64,000 nucleotides of DNA from an uncultured Candidatus Melainabacteria bacterium (lineage in GTDB: Bacteria > Cyanobacteriota > Vampirovibrionia > Gastranaerophilales > Gastranaerophilaceae). Of the stretch, positions 42,214 to 51,212 are shown in pieces; positions within the stretch are counted from its first letter, which is position 1; the number at the start of each line of letters is the position of its first letter. The stretch is from positions 1 to 64,000 of the forward strand of contig CAKUXO010000003.1 in NCBI GenBank assembly GCA_934700385.1, given 5' to 3'. The position numbers and the translations under genes were made by a program. The notes below the pieces were generated by a model. It made no database searches. It worked only from the letters and a program-made list of their open reading frames with translations, and was not told where the DNA came from.

Positions 42214-43431
42214 ATGGATATTATTGAAATTTTTGAACAATTGGTTAAAATTCCATCCCCATCTTTGGGTGAAATTAATGTTTCAAATAAAATAATGGAA
42301 TATACATATATTAATGGCATTAACGCTTTTTATGATGATTATCAAAATTTAATTATAAAAATTCCTGCAAACGCTGAAGGTAAAAAACCGCTTTTACTTT
42401 CAAGCCACATGGATGTTGTGGGAAACAGCTCACCAATCAACTTAAGATTAAGTGAAGATAAAAAATTTATTGAAACAGATAAAACAAGAACCCTTGGGGC
42501 AGATGATAAAGCAGGTGTAACTGTTGCCCTTGCTTTGGCAATATATCTTGCTCAAAACCCAGAAATTAAACACGGCGGACTTGAAATTGTCCTAACTCGT
42601 GATGAAGAAACAAATATGTCTGGAATTAAACATGTTAAATTTTCTGAACTTGAAAGCGATAACGTTTTAGTTTTGGATTCAGACGCTTTGGGTAATTTTG
42701 AAATAGCAGGTGCCGGTTATACAATTTTAGATATTGAAGTAAATGCCACTCTTGGCGGTCATAGCGGAAATGATATCCAAGATAAGAAAAGATATAATGC
42801 AGCAAAACTAATTGCAGATTTGATTTCAAAAATGCCAAATGGCGCTTATAAAGTTGAAAAAGGCTTTACAATAACATCATGTAACCTTGGTTCAATTGTT
42901 GCAGGCGCTACTGATATTGGTATTGAAAGACTTTTAGATATGGAAAACCCTGAAAAACCATATTCTAAAACATTAATTTCAAAATGCGCTAATAATGTAA
43001 TTAACACTTCTGCTTATGCTCAATATTCCCTAAGAAGTTCAGTTAAAAAATATGAAGAAGAATTAATCGGCAAATTCCAAAAAGAAATTGATAAATTTAA
43101 TAAAAAATATAAAGAGCTTGCAAACGCTAAAATGACTGTTAAAACTCATCTTTTACCTTTTGAAAAATCGCCAAATCAAAAAATGGCACAAATTGCTAAA
43201 GTTGCAGCTCAAAAAATTAATATTCCAATTAAAATTCAATCTTTCCATGCTGGTGCTGAAACTCATATTTACGCTAACAAAGAAAATAAATATGGTGAAA
43301 AATTTAAACCTGTTTTAGTTGGAGTTGCAAACATTTATTCAATGCATTCAATTAATGAAAAAATGGAAATTGAAAGCCTTAAAAAAGGATATGAATTTAT
43401 AAAAGAAATATTTTTAGAATATAACAAATAG
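42214..43431 (+). CDS. M20-family peptidase (PepT-like)
   Basis: 405 residues. The metal-binding blocks of the M20 family are visible: LLSSHMDVVG near residue 66 (His-x-Asp), GADDKAGVTVALAL near 96 (bridging Asp), RDEETNMSG (catalytic Glu pair) near 130, VLDSDALG, and a C-terminal FHAGAETHIYA with the last His. Closest in layout to tripeptide aminopeptidase PepT. The dimerisation domain lies at ~190-300. It lies in an operon-like row with trpS (9 bp gap) and dapF (8 bp gap). Confidence 0.85.
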   Translation: MDIIEIFEQLVKIPSPSLGEINVSNKIMEYTYINGINAFYDDYQNLIIKIPANAEGKKPLLLSSHMDVVGNSSPINLRLSEDKKFIETDKTRTLGADDKAGVTVALALAIYLAQNPEIKHGGLEIVLTRDEETNMSGIKHVKFSELESDNVLVLDSDALGNFEIAGAGYTILDIEVNATLGGHSGNDIQDKKRYNAAKLIADLISKMPNGAYKVEKGFTITSCNLGSIVAGATDIGIERLLDMENPEKPYSKTLISKCANNVINTSAYAQYSLRSSVKKYEEELIGKFQKEIDKFNKKYKELANAKMTVKTHLLPFEKSPNQKMAQIAKVAAQKINIPIKIQSFHAGAETHIYANKENKYGEKFKPVLVGVANIYSMHSINEKMEIESLKKGYEFIKEIFLEYNK

Positions 43432-43439
43432 GAAAACGT

Positions 43440-44237
43440 ATGGGAATTAAATTTGAAAAATGGCATGGATTAGGAAATGATTTCATTATTTTGTTTGATG
43501 ATATCGCAACTTCTGATTTAGCTATAAAAATGTGTGACAGAAATTTTGGAATAGGCGCAGATGGCTTATTTTGCCCAACAAAATCTGATAATGCTGACAT
43601 CGCTTGGAAATTTTTTAATTCAGATGGCACAATTGCTCAAATGTGCGGAAATGGCATAAGATGTTTTGCAAAATTTGTTAAAAACCATGGCTTTATTGAT
43701 AAAAATAAATTTTCTGTTGAAACATTAGCTGGAATAATCACCCCTGAAATACTTGAAAATGGTAATGTTTTAGTGGATATGGGTGAACCAATTGTAGCGC
43801 CTGAATTAATTCCTGTTAATGCTGAAGACCCTATGAATTTTGAAATTCAAGGTTTTAGTGCAAGCGCTGTTTCAATGGGAAATCCACATTGTGTTATTTT
43901 TACACAAGAAGATTCAAAAGAACTTGCGCTTAAATATGGCGCACAAATTGAAACAGATTCACTTTTCCCTCAAAAAACAAATGTTGAATTTGTGAATGTT
44001 TTATCTCAAAGTAGAATTAAAATGAACGTTTGGGAAAGAGGCTGCGGCATAACTCTTGCTTGTGGCACAGGCGCTTGTGCTTGTACCGTTGTGGGGGTTA
44101 AAAAAGGCTTAATCAATAGAAAATGTGACGTTGTTCTTCCTGGGGGAGTTTTAAATATTAACTACAATGAAGAAGATAACCACGTTTATATGCAAGGCGA
44201 AGCAAAATGTGTATTTAAAGGAGAATTTGAAGCTTAA
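43440..44237 (+). CDS. dapF: Diaminopimelate epimerase
   Basis: 265 residues. Both catalytic Cys blocks are present: MCGNGIRCFAKF near residue 68 and GCGITLACGTGACACT near 204, with the opening KWHGLGNDFIIL. It makes meso-DAP from LL-DAP for peptidoglycan and lysine. Confidence 0.95.
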   Translation: MGIKFEKWHGLGNDFIILFDDIATSDLAIKMCDRNFGIGADGLFCPTKSDNADIAWKFFNSDGTIAQMCGNGIRCFAKFVKNHGFIDKNKFSVETLAGIITPEILENGNVLVDMGEPIVAPELIPVNAEDPMNFEIQGFSASAVSMGNPHCVIFTQEDSKELALKYGAQIETDSLFPQKTNVEFVNVLSQSRIKMNVWERGCGITLACGTGACACTVVGVKKGLINRKCDVVLPGGVLNINYNEEDNHVYMQGEAKCVFKGEFEA

Positions 44238-44334
44238 TTATTAAGCAAAATTCACCTAAATTAATTTTTTTCTTGTCAATATCTTGTGTTCGTGCTAAAT
44301 TTAGGCTATATTGACAAAAACTAAAGGAGATAAA

Positions 44335-44625
44335 ATGAAAAAATACGAATTATTTACAATAATTAAACCTAATTTAGATAACGAAGAAGCTGATAAAGTT
44401 TTAGCTCGTGTTGAAGAAATTGTTAAATCAATCGGCGGAAACGTTGTTAATTGCGATAAAATGGGCAGAAAAAAATTAGCTTATGAAATTCAAGGTTTTG
44501 TTGATGGTTTCATGGTTAATCAAATCGTTGAAGTTCCTGCTGATAAAATTGTTGAATTAAAAAGACAAATTAAATTAACTGATTCAATCATCAGAGTTAT
44601 GTTTACAACAAAGGAATGTGCATAG
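44335..44625 (+). CDS. rpsF: 30S ribosomal protein S6
   Basis: 96 residues from the ATG at 44335, preceded by AAAGGAGATAAA; an ATG 24 bp upstream has no such site. MKKYELFTIIKPNLDNEEA at the start and AYEIQGFVDGFMV in the centre are S6 features. First gene of the classical rpsF-ssb-rpsR order. Confidence 0.95.
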   Translation: MKKYELFTIIKPNLDNEEADKVLARVEEIVKSIGGNVVNCDKMGRKKLAYEIQGFVDGFMVNQIVEVPADKIVELKRQIKLTDSIIRVMFTTKECA

Positions 44626-45030
44626 ATGACATTAGCAAAAGCATTTGTTACAGGTTCAGTTGTTAAACCACCTGAAAAACGTTTTACTCAAAACGATATG
44701 GCAATTGCCGGTTTTACAGTTTCAATTGATAATTCTCAAGATACTCTTTTAAGAGTTGTGTCTTTTGGTCAATTGGCTGAAACTATTGCTGCAACAATTA
44801 ATCAAGGTGATAGCGTTGCAGTTGAAGGTAAGTTGCAAGTTAATTCTTATAAACTTCCAAACGGAAAAGATAAAAGAGTTTATGAGATAAATGCTAGTGC
44901 AGTTGAAAAAATCGGTGTTTCATCTGGGGCTGTTTCAACTCCAAATGCTGGTCAAAATGAAAACATTGTTTCATTTAATCAAGATGAAATTGCTCAAGAT
45001 TTAATTGATGAAGATGAAATTCCATTTTAA
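44626..45030 (+). CDS. ssb: Single-stranded DNA-binding protein
   Basis: 134 residues, OB fold. VTGSVVKPPEKRFTQNDMAI and VSFGQLAETIAA near the middle, with the acidic C-terminal tail DLIDEDEIPF that recruits partner proteins. The ATG follows the rpsF stop directly. Lacks the long Gly-rich linker of E. coli SSB. Confidence 0.93.
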   Translation: MTLAKAFVTGSVVKPPEKRFTQNDMAIAGFTVSIDNSQDTLLRVVSFGQLAETIAATINQGDSVAVEGKLQVNSYKLPNGKDKRVYEINASAVEKIGVSSGAVSTPNAGQNENIVSFNQDEIAQDLIDEDEIPF

Positions 45031-45087
45031 AAAATAATTACAATATATGTTAGGTCGAATATAAACTAGAAAAGGAAATTTATAAAA

Positions 45088-45321
45088 ATGGCTAAAGATT
45101 TAAAAGATGCTAAAAAAAAGAAAAACTGCATATTTTGTAATGATAAAATCGAATGTTTAGATTATAAAGATGTGTCTAAATTAAAAAGATTTTTATCAGA
45201 AGCAGGTAAAATTCTTCCAAGAAGAATTACTGGTACTTGCGCAAAACACCAAAGAATGTTATCAAATGCAGTTAAAAAAGCTCGTGAAGCTGGTTTAATG
45301 GCATACGTTTTTGAAAACTAA
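45088..45321 (+). CDS. rpsR: 30S ribosomal protein S18, Cys-containing form
   Basis: 77 residues. KKNCIFCNDKIECLDYKDV carries a C-x2-C pair and a third Cys, then KLKRFLSEAGKILPRRITGT and the helix CAKHQRMLSNAVKKAREAG. S18 with Cys residues can bind zinc; it adds to the set of zinc-type ribosomal proteins here. AAAGGAAATTTATAAAA precedes the ATG. Confidence 0.95.
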   Translation: MAKDLKDAKKKKNCIFCNDKIECLDYKDVSKLKRFLSEAGKILPRRITGTCAKHQRMLSNAVKKAREAGLMAYVFEN

Positions 45322-45340
45322 TTAATGGAGTTTTAAAGTT

Positions 45341-45376
45341 AAAAGTGGTGATATTACATAATATCACCACTTTTTT
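45341..45376 (+). terminator. Bidirectional terminator
   Basis: A nearly perfect 17-bp stem AAAAGTGGTGATATTA / TAATATCACCACTTTT with a 2-3-nt loop between the convergent rpsR and etfA genes. Confidence 0.88.
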
Positions 45377-45391
45377 GCATATATATTTAAC

Positions 45392-46417
45392 TTAAACCAT
45401 TGTTAAAAGTTCATCAATTAATGCTTTTGCGTCTTTAACTATTTTATAATCGCTATATTTAAAAATTTCAGCGTTTTCATCAGTGTTAACTGCAACAATG
45501 GTTTTAGAATTTTTCATCCCCATAATATGTTGAATAGCGCCTGAAATTCCAAAAGCAATATATAATTCAGGGGTAACGGTTTGCCCTGTTTGCCCAATTT
45601 GAATTTTATGGGGTTCGAGCCCAAGGTCAACAATTTTTCTTGAAACTGCAAAACTTGCATTTGTTAACTTTGCTAATCTTTTTAATTTTTCAAAATATTG
45701 TGTGTCTTTACCTTGATAAAGCCCCATGCCTGCGGCAAAAATGATTTTTGCGTCTTTTAAATTTTCACTTTCATCATTAGATGAATTAGATAAAACGCTT
45801 TGAATAACTCTAAATCTTGTTTCTTGATATGAATTTGGTTTAAATTCTTCAAAGTTATTTTTTTCTTTATTATAGATAAATTCAGCCTTAAATGTCATCG
45901 GGCGAATTGTTGCACACTGTGGATTTTTTTTAGAAATAATTGAAGCCATTAACTCTGCCCCAAAAGTTGGTCTTGTGGCAATTAGTTTTAATTCATTATT
46001 TTTAATTGTAAAATCAAGGTCTGTGCAATCTGCAACAAGCCCTGTGTTTAAAAGGGTTGTAATTCTTGGCGCTAAGGTTCTTCCTTTTTGAGTTGCGCTA
46101 AAAAGAAGAAATTTTGAAGGGTTTTGATTAAAATATTCTAAAAAAGATTTTGAATATGTCGTTTGGCAAAAATCTTCAAGCGTTTCATCTTTTATTAAAA
46201 CAATTTTATCTGCCCCAGAGCTATAAAGTTTTTCTTTTTCTTTATCATCTAAATTTAGCCCAAAACAAATTGCTTCAACTATCATTTCTGAAGCAAAACC
46301 TAAAATTTCATCTGCTTTTTGAATAAGTCTTTTAGCTTTTGAAATTAATTCAAAAGAAACATTTTCTAAAAGATTTGTTTTTTCATTTTTCTCACAGATA
46401 ATTGTTATTTTTTCCAT
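45392..46417 (-). CDS. etfA: Electron transfer flavoprotein, alpha subunit
   Basis: 341 residues. The FAD domain near the C-terminus has the signature IGQTGQTVTPELYIAFGISG, followed by QHIMGMKNSKTIVAVNTDEN. The N-terminal Rossmann-like half matches the beta subunit fold. It pairs with EtfB, whose stop lies 2 bp upstream on the same strand. No acyl-CoA dehydrogenase, FixC/FixX or bifurcating partner is in the window, so the electron donor and acceptor are unknown. Confidence 0.93.
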   Translation of the reverse strand: MEKITIICEKNEKTNLLENVSFELISKAKRLIQKADEILGFASEMIVEAICFGLNLDDKEKEKLYSSGADKIVLIKDETLEDFCQTTYSKSFLEYFNQNPSKFLLFSATQKGRTLAPRITTLLNTGLVADCTDLDFTIKNNELKLIATRPTFGAELMASIISKKNPQCATIRPMTFKAEFIYNKEKNNFEEFKPNSYQETRFRVIQSVLSNSSNDESENLKDAKIIFAAGMGLYQGKDTQYFEKLKRLAKLTNASFAVSRKIVDLGLEPHKIQIGQTGQTVTPELYIAFGISGAIQHIMGMKNSKTIVAVNTDENAEIFKYSDYKIVKDAKALIDELLTMV

Positions 46418-46419
46418 TT

Positions 46420-47193
46420 TTATTGTGCCTTTTTGACTAAATTTAAAATTTCACTTGCTTCATTTTCAAGAATTGTTTTTGTTTCTTTTTGAATTGTTGG
46501 GCGAAACGCTTTAAAAACAGTTGTTGGTGAACCTAAAATTCCCACTTCTTCTTTTGTAAAACCTAAATCTTCCATATTATAAGTTTCAATTTGGGTATCT
46601 TGCGCTCTGATGTAATCATCAATTTTAGGTGTATAAACCTCAGGGCATTCTTTTTTAATTGCTAAAAGGCAAGGGGTTTTAACTTCAATCATTTCTGTTT
46701 TAAAGTCAGATTTTTTTGAAACAATTGCCATATTTTTATCGGCATTATAAATTTCTTCAACATTAATAACATCAATAATATCAAGCTCTTGCGCTAGGCT
46801 AACGGGAACTTGTGCAGTGTCACCATCTTGCGCCATTTGACCTGTTAAAATTAAATCAAAATCACTTAAATATTTTCTTATTCCTTGGGCTAAAATTTTT
46901 GCCGTAATTAAGGTATCTGATGCGCTGAAAAATTTATCTGATAATAAAATCGCTCTTGTAGCGCCTTTTGCAAGGGCATAATTTAAAATTTCTTTTGCCT
47001 GATTAGGCCCCATTGAAATAACAGTCAGGGTTGCTTGTTTAAAGTTGTTTTTAATTTTAATCGCATAATCAAGCGCCCATTGATCATATAAATTCAACTT
47101 AGAAAGCATTTGAGTTCTATCTAAATTGTTTTCTTTTGTCCATTTTATATCATCTACATCAGGAACTTGTTTTATGCAAACAACTATGTTCAT
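46420..47193 (-). CDS. etfB: Electron transfer flavoprotein, beta subunit
   Basis: 257 residues. IVVCIKQVPDVDDIKW at the N-terminus, NLYDQWALDYAIKIK and GQMAQDGDTAQVPVSLAQ are characteristic of EtfB. It forms a heterodimer with EtfA and moves electrons between dehydrogenases and a quinone or ferredoxin partner. It starts 3 bp after the SIS gene stop, so all three are probably one transcript. Confidence 0.93.
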   Translation of the reverse strand: MNIVVCIKQVPDVDDIKWTKENNLDRTQMLSKLNLYDQWALDYAIKIKNNFKQATLTVISMGPNQAKEILNYALAKGATRAILLSDKFFSASDTLITAKILAQGIRKYLSDFDLILTGQMAQDGDTAQVPVSLAQELDIIDVINVEEIYNADKNMAIVSKKSDFKTEMIEVKTPCLLAIKKECPEVYTPKIDDYIRAQDTQIETYNMEDLGFTKEEVGILGSPTTVFKAFRPTIQKETKTILENEASEILNLVKKAQ

Positions 47194-47196
47194 TTT

Positions 47197-48246
47197 TTAT
47201 TCCTTATTTTCTACAACTTTATTTAGCCCTTTTGGCTTATCAACGTTTCTTTTTAATCTAAGTGCTGTTTTAAGAGCGATTAATTGGCTTATTATTATCA
47301 TTGAAATAATTGAAGCGATTTTTGTTGAACATTGTGGAAATTTAACTAAAACATCGCAATCATAATCTTCATAAACATCTGAAACAACGATTGATTTTGT
47401 TTTATATGTTCCTTTAATTTTTTTAAGAATTTGTAGTTCTTCTTTTTTACAATCTTTTGTTATGAAAGTTAAAAAAGTGTTTGCTTTATTTAATACCGCA
47501 CAATGACCATGCATAAATTCGCCCATAGGATATGAACTTGTGTTGATAAAACAAGTTTCTTTAATTTTAAGAGCAGCTTCTTTAGATAACGGGTAATGAT
47601 AATTAAAACCGATTATTGAAAGAGATTTTTGTTTTGAAATTAATTTTGTTGCAAAATCTAGATTTTCAGTTTTAGATAATGTGTTTTCAATTTCTTTAGA
47701 AATAAGTCGAACATCTTTAGTTTCATTTGAAATATCAATATGTTTATTTTGCGCAATTTTAAGAGCAATCATCCATAAGCTAACAACGCTTAAGCTAAAA
47801 GTTTTTGTTGCAGCGATAGCATGCTCTAGTCCTGCTTTTATATTAAATTTATAATCTCCAAGCTCATGCATTGGTGAGTTTTCATTGTTTGTTATAACAA
47901 AAGTTTTAGCGCCTGAATTTTTAACTTTTTTAAGTGCTTCAAGGGTGTCTGTGCTTTTTCCTGATTGACTTATAAAAATAAAAAGGGTATCTTTTTCAAA
48001 ATTTTGAAAAGTACCGTTTGCAACTTCGCTTGCAAAATCAACGCTTGTTGGGGTTTTTGATATGTTTTCAAAAAAATATTTTCCAAAAAATCCAGCGTTA
48101 TAAGATGACCCAGAAGCAACAATATTAATTCTTTTAATATCAATCGGGATATTAATTAAAACGCAATAGTTTTTAATGTATTCATTTATTAAATTCTCAA
48201 TCAAAATTCCTTGAGAATTAATTTCTAACTCCATCATGTAATTCAT
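47197..48246 (-). CDS. SIS-domain sugar isomerase (GlmS isomerase-domain-like)
   Basis: About 349 residues from the ATG at 48246; an ATG further upstream at 48297 would overlap hemW. Two SIS domains are visible: NIVASGSSYNAGFFGKYF, FISQSGKSTDTLEALKKV and TKTFSLSV in the first, and SYPMGEFMHGHCAVL in the second. This equals the isomerase half of GlmS without a glutaminase domain, as in fructoselysine or glucosamine-phosphate deglycase/isomerase proteins. The C-terminus LKTALRLKRNVDKPKGLNK matches the GlmS tail. No Shine-Dalgarno site; a TATAAT-like box lies 8 nt before the ATG. Confidence 0.8.
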   Translation of the reverse strand: MNYMMELEINSQGILIENLINEYIKNYCVLINIPIDIKRINIVASGSSYNAGFFGKYFFENISKTPTSVDFASEVANGTFQNFEKDTLFIFISQSGKSTDTLEALKKVKNSGAKTFVITNNENSPMHELGDYKFNIKAGLEHAIAATKTFSLSVVSLWMIALKIAQNKHIDISNETKDVRLISKEIENTLSKTENLDFATKLISKQKSLSIIGFNYHYPLSKEAALKIKETCFINTSSYPMGEFMHGHCAVLNKANTFLTFITKDCKKEELQILKKIKGTYKTKSIVVSDVYEDYDCDVLVKFPQCSTKIASIISMIIISQLIALKTALRLKRNVDKPKGLNKVVENKE

Positions 48247-48266
48247 ATTTATATTATAATTGAAAA

Positions 48267-49358
48267 ATGGCAAATTGTGTCTATATACATATTCCATTTT
48301 GTGTAAAAAAATGTAATTATTGTGCGTTTTGTTCTTTTAGTCTTTTAAAAAAGAAAGATGACTACATTAATGCGCTTTTAGATGAAATTGAATTTTTTTA
48401 TAAAAATGAACCCCTCAAAACAATTTATTTTGGGGGTGGAACCCCGTCTTTATTAGATATCGTTGACTTTAGAAAAATTTTATCTAAATTAAACTATAAT
48501 TCAAAAACTCAAATTACCCTTGAAATGAACCCAACAAGTGTTACAAAAGAAAAACTGCTTGGGATTAAAAATTTAAAAATAGATAGATTAAGCCTCGGGG
48601 TTCAAAGTTTCGATGATGAAATTTTGAAAATAATAGGAAGAACCCATAAAAAAGAAGATATTTTTAATTCTATTGATTTAATTAAAAAAATGGGTTTTAA
48701 AAATTTAAGCATTGATTTAATGTATGGCTTACCTTCTCAAACTTTAAAAAACTGGGAAGAAACCCTTGAAACCGCACTAAAACTTAATATTGAACACATT
48801 TCATTATATGGTTTAAAAATTGAAGAAGGAACATATTTTTATCATAATCCCCCTAAAAATTTGGCTAATGATGAGCTTCAAGCAAGAATGTATGAACTTG
48901 CAATTGAAAAATTAAAAAATGATTTTATCCACTATGAATTTTCTAATTTTGCAAAAAATGAAAGCTATTTTTCAAAACACAACCTTGCATATTGGAATAG
49001 ATATGAATACTATGGCTTTGGGCTAAGTGCCAGTGGGTTTATAGATAAAAAGCGCTATACAAATACTTTTAATTTTAGTGAATATTTAAAAAATCCCAAA
49101 AAAGAAAAAGATTTTGAAATTTTATCACCTCAAAATGAAATCGAAGAAGAAATTTTCCTTGGTTTAAGATTAATTTCAGGAATTAATTTAGAAAAAATTA
49201 ACGAAAAATATAATATAGATACCTATAAAATGTTTAAAAAAGAATTTGATGAACATATTAAAAATGGGTTTTTGAAAAAAGAAAAAAATATTATATCTTT
49301 AACCCAAAAAGGGATTTTGGTTTCAAATGAAATTCTTTGTGATTTTATTAAAGTTTAG
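48267..49358 (+). CDS. hemW: HemW-like radical SAM protein (coproporphyrinogen III oxidase family)
   Basis: 363 residues. The cluster motif IPFCVKKCNYCAFCSF (C-x3-C-x2-C plus an extra Cys) near residue 10, YFGGGTPSLLD, the LGVQSFDDEILKIIGR block and a C-terminal HemW domain. HemW is a heme chaperone rather than a true oxidase in studied species; the extra C-terminal part supports HemW over HemN. TATAAT ends 6 nt before the ATG, and there is no Shine-Dalgarno. Confidence 0.9.
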   Translation: MANCVYIHIPFCVKKCNYCAFCSFSLLKKKDDYINALLDEIEFFYKNEPLKTIYFGGGTPSLLDIVDFRKILSKLNYNSKTQITLEMNPTSVTKEKLLGIKNLKIDRLSLGVQSFDDEILKIIGRTHKKEDIFNSIDLIKKMGFKNLSIDLMYGLPSQTLKNWEETLETALKLNIEHISLYGLKIEEGTYFYHNPPKNLANDELQARMYELAIEKLKNDFIHYEFSNFAKNESYFSKHNLAYWNRYEYYGFGLSASGFIDKKRYTNTFNFSEYLKNPKKEKDFEILSPQNEIEEEIFLGLRLISGINLEKINEKYNIDTYKMFKKEFDEHIKNGFLKKEKNIISLTQKGILVSNEILCDFIKV

Positions 49359-49403
49359 TAACAAAATTGCTTTTTAATTTAATTAAGGGGTAAAATTTAG
49401 AGT

Positions 49404-49772
49404 ATGGACGGAAATTTAAGCGAAAAAAATTCTTATTCATATAAAAGATGGTATGACAAAAAGCCTTATGCGGACACTGTTTTAAAGATTTTAAAGAAAC
49501 TATCTTTGCAATCACATTATGATATAGCAAGAGAAGTTTTAAAAATAATTGAAACAATTAAAACAAATTCAAGAGAGCTCGGTGAAACTCCTGTTAGCCT
49601 TGGCACTCAAAGGGTTTTTGGGCTTTTTTCTCAAAACTATAAAAGAAGATGGTATGATAACAATCTTCCAATTAATCGCATTTTTAAAAGTGCATCTAGC
49701 TTGCAAGATGATGATTTTCAAAATATAATGCAAGGTATGTTCACAAGTTTAGAGGGCGAAAATGACCAATAA
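49404..49772 (+). CDS. Conserved-looking hypothetical protein
   Basis: A 122-residue soluble protein, mostly helical, with YKRWYDKKPYADTVLKILKK near the start and NYKRRWYDNNLPINRIF later, the two halves sharing an RWYD string. No known motif. A TAAAAT box ends 7 nt before the ATG. It overlaps the next gene by 11 bp and stands before dxr, so it may be co-expressed with it. Confidence 0.55.
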   Translation: MDGNLSEKNSYSYKRWYDKKPYADTVLKILKKLSLQSHYDIAREVLKIIETIKTNSRELGETPVSLGTQRVFGLFSQNYKRRWYDNNLPINRIFKSASSLQDDDFQNIMQGMFTSLEGENDQ

Positions 49773-50079
49773 TCAAAACGATATAATTTTAGATATGCAA
49801 GCTGTTATTAATCAAATGAAAATTGATGATATTGAAGAAAATCCATCAAGCGAATTTGAAATGTTTGATTGTAGTTGTTGCGCTCAAACAAAGCCTTTAG
49901 CCGGTTCAATTCAATATTCTAAATATCGTTTATGCAACGACTGTGTTTTATTATATGAAGTTGCGCTTAAATTAAATAAAGTTAAAAATATTGATGAATT
50001 TATGGAAAAAACTGAAGACAAAAGGCTTTCAAATATTTGTGAATTTATTAAAAATGAAAAGTTAAAAGAAAACAATTAA
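49762..50079 (+). CDS. Small Cys-pair (zinc-binding) protein
   Basis: A 105-residue protein with FDCSCCAQTKPL near residue 34 and RLCNDCVLLYE near 54, giving C-x-C-C ... C-x2-C ligands for a zinc knuckle. Acidic N-terminus and a charged C-terminal helix. It is translationally coupled to the gene before it (11-bp overlap) and lies 2 bp before dxr. Function unknown. Confidence 0.6.
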   Translation: MTNNQNDIILDMQAVINQMKIDDIEENPSSEFEMFDCSCCAQTKPLAGSIQYSKYRLCNDCVLLYEVALKLNKVKNIDEFMEKTEDKRLSNICEFIKNEKLKENN

Positions 50080-50081
50080 TA

Positions 50082-51212
50082 ATGAAAAATATAATTTTAC
50101 TTGGTTCAACAGGTTCAATCGGCACTCAAACTCTTGAAGTTGTTGAAAAATTAAAAAATCAGTTTAAAATTTTAGCTCTTAGCTGCGGAAAAAATATCAA
50201 ACTTTTAAAAGAGCAAATTGAAAAATTTAGCCCTGAAATTGTTTGTGTTCAAGATGAAAAAGACGCCCTTGAACTTAGAAAAGAATACCCTAATTTAACA
50301 GTTTATTTTGGTGCAGAGGGGCTTTTTGAACTTGCAAAAAATCCAAAATGCGATATTTTTGTTGTGGCTACAAATGGCGTTGTTTCTGTTAGAGCTACTC
50401 TTGAAGCTATTAAAAATAAAAAAACAATAGCTTTAGCTAATAAAGAAACCCTTGTTATGGCGGGGGATGTTGTTATTAATGAAGCTAAGAAAAATAATGT
50501 TCAAATTTTGCCTATTGATTCAGAACATTCTGCAATTTTACAATGTCTTCAAAAATTTGAAGATAATTTTTCTAAAAGGCTTTGGATAACTGCTTCGGGC
50601 GGTCCATTTTTAAATAATACAAGAGAAGAAATGAAATCTTTTAGCGCAAAAGAAGCACTTAATCACCCTAGGTGGGCGATGGGTAAAAAAATCACTGTTG
50701 ATTGTTCAACCTTGATGAATAAAGGTTTAGAGGTGATTGAAGCACATCATCTTTTTGATTATGATTATGAAAATATAAAAGTTGTAATTCATCCTCAAAG
50801 CATTGTTCATTCTATGGTTGAATTTGTGGATGGTTCTTTTTTAGCGCAAATGGGTTTAGCTTCAATGCACATACCAATTCAATATGCGCTTTCTTATCCT
50901 AAAAGATTAGAGGGGATTAAGACAGATAGCTTTAATATTTTTAATCGAAATTTAGAATTTTTAGAACCCGATTATCAAAAATTTCCTCTTTTAAAACTAG
51001 CAATTGATTGTGGTAAAACAGGTGGAATTATGCCTGCTGTAATGAATGCAGCAAATGAAGTTGCGGTTTATAAATTTTTAAATAATGAGATTAATTTTTT
51101 AGATATTGAAAAAATTGTTTTTGAAGCAGTTGAAAAAACTTCAAACATAATTAACCCATCTTTAGATGAAATTTTTGAAATTGATAAAAAAATCAGGCTA
51201 GATTTTGCTTAA
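50082..51212 (+). CDS. dxr: 1-deoxy-D-xylulose 5-phosphate reductoisomerase
   Basis: 376 residues. NADPH-binding LGSTGSIGTQTLEVV, then LANKETLVMAG, the metal ligands in IDSEHSAILQCLQ, SGGPFLNNT and the substrate block STLMNKGLEVIEAHHLF. It commits DXP to the MEP isoprenoid route; DXP is also the ThiG substrate. The end overlaps the convergent DUF2400 gene by 15 bp. Confidence 0.96.
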   Translation: MKNIILLGSTGSIGTQTLEVVEKLKNQFKILALSCGKNIKLLKEQIEKFSPEIVCVQDEKDALELRKEYPNLTVYFGAEGLFELAKNPKCDIFVVATNGVVSVRATLEAIKNKKTIALANKETLVMAGDVVINEAKKNNVQILPIDSEHSAILQCLQKFEDNFSKRLWITASGGPFLNNTREEMKSFSAKEALNHPRWAMGKKITVDCSTLMNKGLEVIEAHHLFDYDYENIKVVIHPQSIVHSMVEFVDGSFLAQMGLASMHIPIQYALSYPKRLEGIKTDSFNIFNRNLEFLEPDYQKFPLLKLAIDCGKTGGIMPAVMNAANEVAVYKFLNNEINFLDIEKIVFEAVEKTSNIINPSLDEIFEIDKKIRLDFA

